From: Bacillota bacterium
Lineage (GTDB): Bacteria; Bacillota; Bacilli; Paenibacillales; Paenibacillaceae
NCBI GenBank assembly: GCA_023433615.1
Contig: JAEZCJ010000194.1
Coordinates: 1-22,425 of the forward strand
Length of the DNA stretch: 22,425 nt
Direction of reading: 5' to 3'
Under the pieces are notes generated by a model that did not search any database, had not been told where the DNA came from, and was given only the letters and a program-made list of their open reading frames with translations. Made by a program: the position numbers and the translations under genes. Below, piece after piece: positions 7,701 to 14,048 of the stretch (position 1 is the stretch's first letter; the number at the start of each line of letters is the position of its first letter).

Positions 7701-10290
7701 CGTAACGGTAGATGGCGAGGCTGTGACGATCGCAGACGATAATACATTCTCATTAACGAACATTAGCGCTGATCATAAAGTTCAAGTGACATTTACCGAT
7801 GATTCAGCCGCTGATCAGCTTCCTTTTATCGTATGGAATGATAACTTTGCCAGCGGCGAGTACACTACGGCACTCATCATTGACCTAGGTGAAGGACAGG
7901 AAGCGTTAGGCTCCGCACTTCATCCGGACTTGTTCGCCGTATCCGCCAGAAACACGACCCTGGTCGATGACCTGGTCGTCTTCGAAGGACAGCGCAACGT
8001 ATCGAGAGTATACGCCAATAACGAACCGAAGGTTCGCGGCTATCTTGGGAAAGTACACAATTCGCCGGATTATCAGGACGGACTGGCAAGCGGCCGTTAC
8101 ATCGTCGTTGAGCTCGAGTTCTATACGGAAGTCGGCGGTCGTACGACGCTGGATGGCAGCAACTCGACCAAGCAGAACTACAACATTGTTCAAAAGGGCG
8201 ATATCGTCCGAACGGAAGGCGACCCGATTAGCTACGCCGTCTTCAAGCAGGAAAACGTCGTGAATCCGATCCTTGATAAATTTGCAACGTATATGAGCGA
8301 GGCGGTCAATTACGCGCTCTACCTTCACAAGGATGAAGAAGGCGAAGCGTTGCAAGGCATGCCGCTGTATGTTTACACGCACGGCTTTTCGCGCGGCGGC
8401 ACACAGGCACATATCGACCAGAAAGCGTCGATGAAATCCGCTAACGGTTCGGTTGCCCTGATGAAGAGAATGGATAAAAATCCTGACCGATATGCCAGCC
8501 ATATCCTGAATATTTCCTATAGCGGCGGTTCTGCTCCGCAAGTAGGCGCTATTAAGGCGATTATCGACGACATGGTTGCCAGCGGACTAGTAGATCCTAA
8601 CCGCATTTATGTGGCAGGATTCTCGATGGGCGGAGGCGTTACGAGCAACTTGATTAACACCTACCCCGGCTTCTTCGCGGCTGCTGCACCAATGGGAATT
8701 TCATCTGGCTGGCCATCGGTAAGTGCAGACGCAGCTCACAAAGATCTGGCCTACTGGCTGTTGGTCAATACGTATGACTCTAATGCCAATAACATCGATA
8801 ACATTGTCACCGATATTTCGGATTTGACCAATGCAAGGGCTTCTCGTTTCCAGAGCAATGAGGCGCTTACTTGGCCATACAATCAATATGATCAGCCAAG
8901 TCAGCGACCTAATCCGGAGAGCACGCCTCCACTGCTTCGCTATATCGCGCACGAAGTCGAAGCAGCGGTGCTGTACAACGAGATTTCGATGGCGAATCCG
9001 TTTACGGAGGAGACTTGGAGCATAGCTCCGATCTATCAGTCCCCTAACTTGCCGGCTTGGGACAACGACTACACAGACGTCTTTGAATGGATGTTCTCGC
9101 AGCGTAAACCAGGCGTGCCTAGCGCTCCGGTCGGCTTAACAGCGACGGCGGGCGATGCACGGGTCACATTAAGCTGGTCTGCACCGGCTAACGACGGCGG
9201 CAATGCGATATCGGGCTACAAGGTCTGGTACGGCAACGAAACGCCGGTCACGCTAGGCGCTGAGAAGACCGCACATACCTTCACAGGCCTGACGAACGGC
9301 CAAAGTTACACCTTCAAGGTCGTCGCGGTGAACGCGAAGGGCGACAGTGCGGAAGTATCTGCGACGGCGACACCGAAGAGTACTCCGTATGTGCCTGGTC
9401 CGTCTAGCGGCAATACCGGCAATACGGGCACCGAGACAGATGCCGGATCGTCGAAGCCGTCCTACACGGTGAACGCACCGCAGGATAAACCGGCGATCGC
9501 AGACGCTAACGGCAATACTACCCTGCCTGGCGGCGGCTTGATTACAACCAAGGGCGGGACGATGCTTGAGGTGCCTGAAGGCACAACGATTGACGCAAAA
9601 GGTAAGGTGACCATTCCGGCAGACAAGAGCGCCGATATCACGCTGCCAGGCGACAACGGCTTATCGCTGAACATCCACGAGGGTACAGAGCTTGTGTTCA
9701 ATGACGACACCCCTCTGGGCTTCATCGTGGTATCGGGCAATTCTTTTGATGATGTCAACAAGGATGACTGGTTCTACAGCTATGTAAATTCCGCTTACAC
9801 ATTCATTCTTTTCAACGGCACGACGTCCACGACGTTCTCACCGGGCACCTCCATGACACGCTCGATGATCGTACAGGTACTGGCCAATCTTGAGGACGTC
9901 AATCGCTCAGACTTCACGAGTTCCCGCTTTAGCGACGTTGCGGACGGACAGTGGTACACGGCGGCAGTCGAGTGGGCGGCTGAGAACGGCATCGTTAATG
10001 GTGTAAGCACAGAGCTGTTTGACCCTAACGCATCGATGACACGCGAACAAATGCTGGTGATCCTGTACAGTTACATGAGCTACAAGGGCTATGAGATTCC
10101 TCTAAGCCAAGCGCAGTCCTTCGGGGATGAAAGCGAGATCAGTTCATGGGCATTGAAGGCCGTTAAGGCGCTGCAAGGCATCGACATCGTAGCAGGCAAG
10201 GGCAACAACATCTTTGATCCTCAAGGTACCGCTACCCGTGCCGAATTAGCCACAATATTAGTAAGGTTCATCGAATATTTGGCTAAGTAA
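4768..10290 (+). CDS. SLH-anchored, duplicated CBM9 / EstA-type alpha-beta hydrolase surface protein
   Basis: 1840 residues. The ATG at 4768 is set by AAGGAGG nine bases upstream; an in-frame ATG at 4723 lacks one. After a signal peptide (cleavage near SDA), two copies of one cassette follow. Each holds a CBM9-like domain (TPQLGSDDPLW to LELTLA), a bacterial repeat (GGTITPKAPGN, VTVDGEPV), an EstA-type Ig-like domain (LPFIVWNDNFARGEYTTA) and an alpha/beta hydrolase with THG oxyanion region and nucleophile elbow GFSWGG (S577) or GFSMGG (S1286). An FN3 domain (PSAPVGLTATAG to ATATPKS), a G/S/T linker, a beta-rich segment and three SLH repeats (~1661-1840, two with TR[AE] anchors) complete it. 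Likely role: a wall-bound carbohydrate esterase (acetyl or feruloyl); the substrate is not shown. The family His and Asp cannot be assigned with certainty. A cre site and a strong terminator flank it. Confidence 0.85.
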   Translation: MSKRFSKMLSLLCCLVMLMTPMPVSDAAEDDETDVQANETPTAMFGTPQLGSDDPLWALTMEHLINKSTVPDDARPHATGTARILWDNDYLYARVVVADSNLYQGPGGDHQYDSLEFYVGTGASGSNQWRVSSTGVFSGQSDPGRAAWTQITDTGYIVEMRIPKRDLTLQPGKLTFEVYINNSTVNGGDRYEVVSAFGDPDTGYSSAASFTDSLELTLANQVDDRFSIIATTGSGGTITPKAPGNVLRVARGSDQQFTITPDHGKIVDVVTVDGEPVTVTDSTYHFINVEADHAFHATFINDSTAELLPFIVWNDNFARGEYTTAVIIDLGEGRAAVGSELHPGLFTVSGKNTTLNGASVTFEGTRKITRVYANNEPKVLGYMGPVSSSPDYQPGLESGRYIVVEFEFYSASGGNTTLDGSSNSTAQVYSIVQNGEIVLTEGDPLSFMVFEQDDVVNPILDKFTTHTDDSVNRALYLHKDGSGDVVQGLPLYVYTHGMSRGGTSAETDPKAAMKSANGSVALMKKIGENPNKYASHILNISYNGISTPSTANVKKVIDDLVASGAVDPNRIYAAGFSWGGQYTNSLINAYPGFFAAAAPMAPVSGSPNANDNDAHSELAYWMFINVHNVGTYQNNLNTFITTNMPKMTNARASNFTSNEALTWPYNQFDQPSQRPNPNNTPVLSDQVAHEVEAAVLYNAITMENPFTAEPWSIAPIAQSANLPAWNNDYRDVFAWMFAQSKLGELPDDAPTAMFGTPELGSGDPLWALTTEHLINKSTVPDDIRPHATGTARILWDNDYVYARVVVEDSKLYQGSGADHTYDSLEFFVGPGSSGSNQWRVSATGVLSGQSHTDRAVWTAITDTGYVVEVRIPKRDLILQPGKLTFEVNINNSTETGADRYEVVSAFGTPDTGFNSDAAFKDSLELTLADTADARHSITLSAATGGKITPNVPGNVMRVEPGSDITFTVIPDNGKIVDAVTVDGEAVTIADDNTFSLTNISADHKVQVTFTDDSAADQLPFIVWNDNFASGEYTTALIIDLGEGQEALGSALHPDLFAVSARNTTLVDDLVVFEGQRNVSRVYANNEPKVRGYLGKVHNSPDYQDGLASGRYIVVELEFYTEVGGRTTLDGSNSTKQNYNIVQKGDIVRTEGDPISYAVFKQENVVNPILDKFATYMSEAVNYALYLHKDEEGEALQGMPLYVYTHGFSRGGTQAHIDQKASMKSANGSVALMKRMDKNPDRYASHILNISYSGGSAPQVGAIKAIIDDMVASGLVDPNRIYVAGFSMGGGVTSNLINTYPGFFAAAAPMGISSGWPSVSADAAHKDLAYWLLVNTYDSNANNIDNIVTDISDLTNARASRFQSNEALTWPYNQYDQPSQRPNPESTPPLLRYIAHEVEAAVLYNEISMANPFTEETWSIAPIYQSPNLPAWDNDYTDVFEWMFSQRKPGVPSAPVGLTATAGDARVTLSWSAPANDGGNAISGYKVWYGNETPVTLGAEKTAHTFTGLTNGQSYTFKVVAVNAKGDSAEVSATATPKSTPYVPGPSSGNTGNTGTETDAGSSKPSYTVNAPQDKPAIADANGNTTLPGGGLITTKGGTMLEVPEGTTIDAKGKVTIPADKSADITLPGDNGLSLNIHEGTELVFNDDTPLGFIVVSGNSFDDVNKDDWFYSYVNSAYTFILFNGTTSTTFSPGTSMTRSMIVQVLANLEDVNRSDFTSSRFSDVADGQWYTAAVEWAAENGIVNGVSTELFDPNASMTREQMLVILYSYMSYKGYEIPLSQAQSFGDESEISSWALKAVKALQGIDIVAGKGNNIFDPQGTATRAELATILVRFIEYLAK
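4891..9108 (+). repeat. Internal tandem duplication of a ~2.1-kb cassette in the esterase gene
   Basis: Copy 1 begins ACCGCCATGTTCGG at 4891 and copy 2 begins with the same bases at 7018, an offset of 2127 bp (709 codons). The offset still holds at the nucleophile serines (codons at 6496 and 8623). Nucleotide identity is highest over the CBM9 part and lower in the hydrolase. Copy 2 is three codons shorter after the hydrolase acid region. This is an old in-frame duplication, with both copies kept open. Confidence 0.9.
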
Positions 10291-10307
10291 TGGCGTAGAC
10301 AGAACAT

Positions 10308-10359
10308 GGAGACCCTTCCGGCTGGACATTGTCCAGTCGGAGGGGTCTCCTTCTTTTTT
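10308..10359 (+). terminator. Strong Rho-independent terminator of the esterase gene
   Basis: A 20-bp stem with two G-U pairs (10308-10327 with 10331-10350) closes on an ATT loop and is followed by TTCTTTTTT. It begins 17 bases after the stop codon. Confidence 0.92.
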
Positions 10360-10365
10360 ACACGA

Positions 10366-10446
10366 CAGCAGCTCTCATGGCCTTCTCAGGCACGAGAGTT
10401 GCTGAGATGATCGCACTAAAGGTATCTGACTCTTCTTCAGATTACC
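10366..10446. other. Two adjacent imperfect hairpins between the terminator and the AT-rich islet
   Basis: CAGCAGCTCTC (10366-10376) pairs with GAGAGTTGCTG (10394-10404), with a partly paired GCCT/AGGC inside. GGTATCTGA (10421-10429) pairs with TCAGATTACC (10437-10446) with one bulge. Neither has a T run, and no reading frame covers them. They may be structured RNA, remnants of an insertion border or chance. The rest of this 260-base gap is A/T-rich promoter DNA. Confidence 0.35.
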
Positions 10447-10476
10447 TCAAATATTAATAAATATAATAATCACATA

Positions 10477-10505
10477 TTTACAAATCAGCAATTATCGATT
10501 ATATT
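10477..10505 (+). promoter_or_regulatory. SigA-type promoter of the AT-rich two-gene islet
   Basis: TTTACA (10477-10482), a 17-base spacer and TATATT (10500-10505) give a good vegetative promoter. Transcription would start near 10512. The -10 box overlaps the left arm of the inverted repeat at 10501-10537. Confidence 0.6.
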
Positions 10506-10537
10506 AACGAATATGATACACACATATTCGTTAATAT
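10501..10537. promoter_or_regulatory. Perfect 15-bp inverted repeat, probable operator
   Basis: ATATTAACGAATATG and its exact complement CATATTCGTTAATAT flank a 7-base spacer. The left arm covers the -10 box and the expected start site. The right arm ends one base before the AGGAGGGG ribosome site (10539-10546). Because transcripts should begin inside the left arm, an RNA hairpin would be incomplete. A protein-binding operator, possibly for autoregulation, is therefore the better reading. Confidence 0.6.
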
Positions 10538-10550
10538 TAGGAGGGGTCAA

Positions 10551-11174
10551 ATGAAAGCTTATCTACTACGTCCAATACCACATGGTTCTAATCAGCTTCC
10601 GTTTTTTTTAAAGAATAACCGAGTTGCAATTGGATATCCAATAAAATCCGATTTGAAGAAGATTTCTTATTCTGAGATAAGAGAACGATTAAAATCACAA
10701 GGATGGGAAAAGGGAATAGGAAATGTATTTAGAATGTTGGAAACATTTTCAATTGGGGATATCTTAGTCGTCCCTGATGATAACCAACGTGATGTTTATT
10801 TTTGTAAAGTTAAGAGTGATTACGACTATGATCCTCAACTTGATGAGGACAAAAAAGGGTCAGGATTTCCACATTTCCGCCATGTAGAATGGCTCTTTGA
10901 CAAAACACCGATTAATAGAAGCCAATTACCTGAACCGCTTCTTAAATCACTACAATTTCCAGGTACAATTGCGGAACTTAGCAAGCATCTTGATTTAATC
11001 TTGCCTCTCGTTGGACTAAGTAAGGAAGAATCGGCAAAAGCTGAAGACCTTCAAGCAGAAAGAATACAAAGACTAAAAAATCAAGCATTGGATGTGCTTG
11101 AAGAAATTTTGAATGGAGATAACAAGATAGAGGCACTAAAGGCTGCACAAATAATAATTGGCATTACGGAATAA
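10551..11174 (+). CDS. PUA/EVE-like reader-type domain protein, defence-associated family
   Basis: 207 residues, ATG placed six bases after AGGAGG. The N-terminal ~150 residues follow a pattern known from N-termini of Mrr/McrB-like restriction proteins and stand-alone relatives: MKAYLLRPIPHGSNQ, VAIGYP, ERLKSQGWEKGIGNVFRMLETFSIGDILVVPD, VYFCKVKSDYDYDP, FPHFRHVEWL, LPEPLLKSLQFPGTIAELSKHLD. Such domains are thought to sense modified bases or nucleotides. The C-terminal ~50 residues are a short, charged, helical tail (EESAKAEDLQAERIQRLKNQ), and no nuclease motif (PD-(D/E)xK) or NTPase motif is present. The gene is markedly A/T-richer than its flanks, which suggests transfer. It is followed by the small gene at 11213 and has its own promoter and operator-like repeat. 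The family assignment rests on motif memory; the function is unknown. Confidence 0.6.
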   Translation: MKAYLLRPIPHGSNQLPFFLKNNRVAIGYPIKSDLKKISYSEIRERLKSQGWEKGIGNVFRMLETFSIGDILVVPDDNQRDVYFCKVKSDYDYDPQLDEDKKGSGFPHFRHVEWLFDKTPINRSQLPEPLLKSLQFPGTIAELSKHLDLILPLVGLSKEESAKAEDLQAERIQRLKNQALDVLEEILNGDNKIEALKAAQIIIGITE

Positions 11175-11212
11175 AGTGCCTAGAATCGAAAATGATTAAA
11201 GGAGTGAAATCT

Positions 11213-11470
11213 ATGATCACAGTGGAAGTTATAAAAGAGTTAAACCAATATGTGTTTAGCATTGCCGATGGGCTCGAAGAGATTCATACCATTCAACCCG
11301 ACTTCATAAATGCCAGAATAACAGCTGAATTTGAAATTTTTCAAGATTTTGAGATCCAAAATGGGTTAGGATCCATGAGAAAGGCTATCGAACAATTCTA
11401 TGGTCTTGACGGAAAATTAGAGGTCAAGTTTGTTGATTCCGAAGGAGTCCATATTAGACCTCTACGCTAA
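11213..11470 (+). CDS. Small hypothetical protein (85 residues)
   Basis: The ATG at 11213 follows AAAGGAG by about nine bases; an in-frame ATG at 11192 has no ribosome site. The product is acidic, with beta strands around two predicted helices: ITVEVIKELNQYVFSIADG, ARITAEFEIFQDFEI, SMRKAIEQFYG, LEVKFVDSEGVHIRPL. It has no signal peptide, membrane segment or cysteines, and no family was recognised. It lies 38 bases after the PUA/EVE-like gene, shares its A/T-rich composition and is probably co-transcribed with it. It could be a partner or regulator of that protein. Confidence 0.6.
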   Translation: MITVEVIKELNQYVFSIADGLEEIHTIQPDFINARITAEFEIFQDFEIQNGLGSMRKAIEQFYGLDGKLEVKFVDSEGVHIRPLR

Positions 11471-11510
11471 ATAGCTTAAGCATTTAATTTAAACTTACCT
11501 CTTTCCTATT

Positions 11511-11569
11511 ACACAAAAAGACACCTTAGCTGATCAAGGAGTGTAGCTCCTGTCATACTAAGGTGTCTT
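11511..11569 (-). terminator. Terminator of the groESL operon, also facing the converging islet
   Basis: A 12-bp stem (11518-11529 with 11558-11569, AAGACACCTTAG) has an inner AGGAG/CTCCT stem. The T run (CTTTTTGTG) lies on the minus-strand exit side, so it suits groEL transcripts. On the plus strand only TCTTC follows. It is about 86 bases beyond the groEL stop. Confidence 0.75.
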
Positions 11570-11579
11570 CATGTTACAC

Positions 11580-11653
11580 AATGTGGGCAAAATGTGGGCA
11601 AATCAGGTTTCTCCGAGGAGAAGCCCCTTTCCCCACAAGGGCTTAAGCCCTTG
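11580..11653. repeat. 11-bp tandem repeat and palindromes in the groEL 3' region
   Basis: AATGTGGGCAA occurs twice head to tail (11580-11590, 11591-11601). TTCTCCGAGGAGAA (11609-11622) and the perfect 18-bp palindrome 11636-11653 (CAAGGGCTTAAGCCCTTG), which ends one base before the groEL stop codon, follow. They lie inside the groEL 3' untranslated region, before the T-tailed terminator. Possible roles are mRNA 3'-end structure or an old recombination site; neither is demonstrated. Confidence 0.5.
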
Positions 11654-11654
11654 C

Positions 11655-13292
11655 TTACATCATGCCGCCCATACCGCCCATGCCGCCCATGTCAGGCATG
11701 CCGCCGCCAGCTGCGCCCTTCGGCTCTGGCTTGTCGGCTACGACTGCTTCGGTCGTCAGGAACATGGCCGCAACGGAAGCTGCGTTCTGCAGTGCGGAAC
11801 GCGTAACCTTCGCCGGGTCGACGATCCCTGCTTCGAACATGTTCACCCATGCGCCGGTAGCAGCGTTGTAGCCGATGCCTACTGCTTCCTTCTTCAGACG
11901 CTCAACGATAACGGAGCCTTCTTGACCAGCGTTCGCCGCGATCGTGCGAACCGGCTCTTCCAGCGCGCGCAGAACGATGTTCACGCCCGTCTGCTCGTCG
12001 CCTTCTGCCTTTACGGCTGCAACTGCGCCGTATACGTTCACGAGTGCCGTGCCGCCGCCGGATACGATGCCCTCTTCAACCGCTGCTCGGGTGGAGTTCA
12101 GGGCGTCCTCGATGCGGAGCTTGCGCTCTTTCAGTTCGGTTTCCGTAGCTGCGCCGACTTTGATAACCGCTACGCCGCCGGCCAGTTTCGCCAGACGCTC
12201 TTGCAGCTTCTCTTTGTCGAACTCGGAAGTCGTCTCTTCCAGCTGCGCACGGATTTGGTTGACGCGCGCTTGGATGTCCGCGCTGTCGCCGCTGCCGTCG
12301 ACGATGATCGTGTTTTCTTTGGTAACGCGGATTTGGCGAGCGGAACCGAGTTGGTCAACCGTCGTCGATTTGAGCTCAAGGCCCAGTTCTTCCGTGATCA
12401 CTTGGCCGCCCGTCAGAGCAGCGATATCTTGCAGCATTGCCTTACGACGGTCGCCGAAGCCAGGGGCTTTGACCGCTACGCAAGTGAACGTGCCGCGCAG
12501 CTTGTTGACGATGATCGTCGCTTGCGCTTCGCCTTCGATGTCTTCGGCGATGATCAGGAGTTGCTTGCCGGATTGAACAACCTTCTCGAGCACAGGCAGA
12601 ATCTCTTGGATGTTCGAGATTTTCTTGTCCGTGATCAGGATGTATGGGTTGTCGAGCACGGCTTCCATTTTGTCCGTATCCGTAATCATGTACGGGGATA
12701 CGTAGCCGCGGTCGAATTGCATGCCTTCTACAACCTCAAGCTCCGTAGCGAAGCCTTTGGATTCTTCAACCGTGATGACGCCGTCGTTGCCGACTTTCTC
12801 CATCGCTTCCGCGATCAGTTGGCCGACTTCGTCGTCAGCCGAGGAGATTGCCGCGACTTGCGCGATCGATTGCTTGCCTTCGATCGGCTTCGCGATCGAC
12901 TTCAGCTCTTCGACAGCTGCTTTAACGGCTTTCTCGATACCCTTGCGGATAACCATCGGGTTAGCGCCTGCCGTTACGTTCTTCAGGCCTTCGCGGATCA
13001 TCGCTTGCGCGAGAACAGTAGCCGTCGTCGTACCGTCGCCTGCTACGTCGTTCGTCTTAGTAGCGACTTCTTTAACGAGTTGAGCGCCCATGTTCTCGAA
13101 CGCGTCTTCCAGTTCGATTTCCTTCGCGATGGACACGCCGTCGTTCGTGATTAACGGGGATCCGAATTTTTTCTCCAATACGACGTTGCGGCCTTTCGGT
13201 CCGAGCGTCACTTTAACAGCATTCGCAAGCGCATCGACACCGCGAAGCATCGCGCGGCGCGCGTCTTCGCTGAACTTGATTTCCTTAGCCAT
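11655..13292 (-). CDS. groEL: Chaperonin GroEL (60 kDa, Cpn60)
   Basis: 545 residues, normal length for GroEL. It begins MAKEIKFSEDARRAMLRGVD and carries the nucleotide-binding KVTLGPKGRNV and DVAGDGTTTATVLA motifs, DGVITVEESKG, the apical substrate-binding region (MQFDRGYVSPY, VKAPGFGDRRKAML) and the C-terminal GGMPDMGGMGGMGGMM tail. It assembles as a double heptamer ring that, with GroES and ATP, folds cytosolic proteins. The start at 13292 follows AAGGAGGTAATACAGTA; an in-frame ATG 24 bases upstream lies before that ribosome site. It is second in the groES-groEL operon (102-base gap) and regulated through the CIRCE element. The opposite strand also has long open frames, which are shadows of its codon bias. 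Confidence 0.98.
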   Translation of the reverse strand: MAKEIKFSEDARRAMLRGVDALANAVKVTLGPKGRNVVLEKKFGSPLITNDGVSIAKEIELEDAFENMGAQLVKEVATKTNDVAGDGTTTATVLAQAMIREGLKNVTAGANPMVIRKGIEKAVKAAVEELKSIAKPIEGKQSIAQVAAISSADDEVGQLIAEAMEKVGNDGVITVEESKGFATELEVVEGMQFDRGYVSPYMITDTDKMEAVLDNPYILITDKKISNIQEILPVLEKVVQSGKQLLIIAEDIEGEAQATIIVNKLRGTFTCVAVKAPGFGDRRKAMLQDIAALTGGQVITEELGLELKSTTVDQLGSARQIRVTKENTIIVDGSGDSADIQARVNQIRAQLEETTSEFDKEKLQERLAKLAGGVAVIKVGAATETELKERKLRIEDALNSTRAAVEEGIVSGGGTALVNVYGAVAAVKAEGDEQTGVNIVLRALEEPVRTIAANAGQEGSVIVERLKKEAVGIGYNAATGAWVNMFEAGIVDPAKVTRSALQNAASVAAMFLTTEAVVADKPEPKGAAGGGMPDMGGMGGMGGMM

Positions 13293-13395
13293 TACTGTAT
13301 TACCTCCTTGGATCATATAGGTTCTGAACTTCCATGTACGATGTCCCTGTCGTCAAGGGCATCCGGCTTGCTTGTATGTGGCGAATCCGAATGGA

Positions 13396-13677
13396 CTATT
13401 CGAAGATCGCGTGAATGTCGCTTTCTTTCATAATCAAATACTCTTTGCCTTCGTATTTGATCTCCGTGCCGGCATATTTGGAGTACAGGACGCGGTCGCC
13501 AACCTTCACTTCGAGAGCGACGTGAACGCCGTCTTTCACTGCGCCGTTGCCTACTGCGATAACAACGCCCTCTTGCGGCTTTTCTTTCGCCGTGTCAGGC
13601 AGCACGATGCCGCTGGCAGTCGTCTCCTCCTTAGCCCTTGGTTCGACTAATACGCGTTCACCTAAAGGTCTGATCAT
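13396..13677 (-). CDS. groES: Co-chaperonin GroES (Cpn10)
   Basis: 93 residues, the usual bacterial size. It has MIRPLGERVLVEP at the start, the mobile loop region KEETTASGIVLPDTAKEKPQEG, the EVKVGDRVLYSKYAGTEIKYEGKEYL core and a terminal ESDIHAIFE. It caps the GroEL ring as a heptamer. The ATG at 13677 follows AAAGGAGG (spacing about ten bases). It is the first gene of the operon, with promoter and CIRCE in the 100 bases upstream. Confidence 0.98.
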   Translation of the reverse strand: MIRPLGERVLVEPRAKEETTASGIVLPDTAKEKPQEGVVIAVGNGAVKDGVHVALEVKVGDRVLYSKYAGTEIKYEGKEYLIMKESDIHAIFE

Positions 13678-13713
13678 GAAAAAATAGCCTCCTTTTGAAA
13701 TGTGGTGACTTTG

Positions 13714-13740
13714 TTAGCACTCGACATCGTCTAGTGCTAA
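13714..13740 (-). promoter_or_regulatory. CIRCE element (HrcA operator) of groESL
   Basis: TTAGCACTC, nine bases, then TAGTGCTAA on the plus strand. This is the classic CIRCE inverted repeat with one mismatch in one arm (consensus GAGTGCTAA). It lies just downstream of the -10 box and about 37 bases before groES, where HrcA binding blocks transcription until heat or misfolded protein titrates GroEL. Confidence 0.93.
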
Positions 13741-13751
13741 TAACCATTTTT

Positions 13752-13780
13752 ATAATACTCAACTTGCCCTCACAATGCAA
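13752..13780 (-). promoter_or_regulatory. SigA promoter of groESL
   Basis: On the minus strand, TTGCAT (complement of 13775-13780), a 17-base spacer and TATTAT (complement of 13752-13757). The CIRCE element begins 11 bases downstream, covering the start region. Confidence 0.8.
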
Positions 13781-13830
13781 GAGGTACAGGGGGAATTTAC
13801 ATGAAATTTTCGTATCGCCGCTACTCGACA

Positions 13831-13877
13831 AATAACGCCGCTGCACCAGCCTATTCGGCTCATGCAGCGGCGTTATT
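13831..13877 (-). terminator. Terminator-like hairpin between tatC and groES
   Basis: A perfect 15-bp stem pairs AATAACGCCGCTGCA (13831-13845) with its complement at 13863-13877. Only a short T stretch (GTTATTTGTC) follows on the minus strand. It would separate the molybdenum/tat transcripts from the groESL promoter. Confidence 0.6.
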
Positions 13878-13925
13878 CGCGATCACAGCACCCTTCTCAC
13901 AAGGACCGGTTGTCAGCCGCCTCCA

Positions 13926-14040
13926 GCGTTTCCGTAGGAAACGCACTTCGGAAGCATACGCCTCGTAGGCAAACCTACGTGAGTACCGGAATTTTCGCCA
14001 GCGTTCAAGATTCGAAGTCGAATCCGCTCCGAAGCATCCG
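13926..14040. repeat. Non-coding block of short hairpins, candidate dispersed intergenic repeat
   Basis: Three small inverted repeats follow one another: GCGTTTCC/GGAAACGC (13926-13944), CGTAGG/CCTACG (13964-13979) and GATTCGA/TCGAATC (14009-14024). Two related strings, GGAAGCATACGCCTCG and CGAAGCATCCGCATCG, flank the block. No gene frame or ribosome site is present. The gap 13678-14048 thus holds the groES promoter and CIRCE, the hairpin at 13831-13877 and this block. It resembles mobile intergenic repeats of Paenibacillus-type genomes, which one window cannot prove. Confidence 0.35.
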
Positions 14041-14048
14041 CATCGTGA

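Noticed and set aside
11570..11610. Frame MLHNVGKMWANQ as the 3' end of a phage integrase
   Set aside because: Only about a dozen codons come from an 11-bp direct repeat. There is no upstream integrase sequence, so an integrase remnant cannot be supported.
11571..13154. 527-codon open frame on the plus strand across groEL
   Set aside because: It lies antisense to an unmistakable groEL, has no family similarity and is rich in Arg, Ala and Asp in a pattern that mirrors groEL codons. It is a shadow frame.
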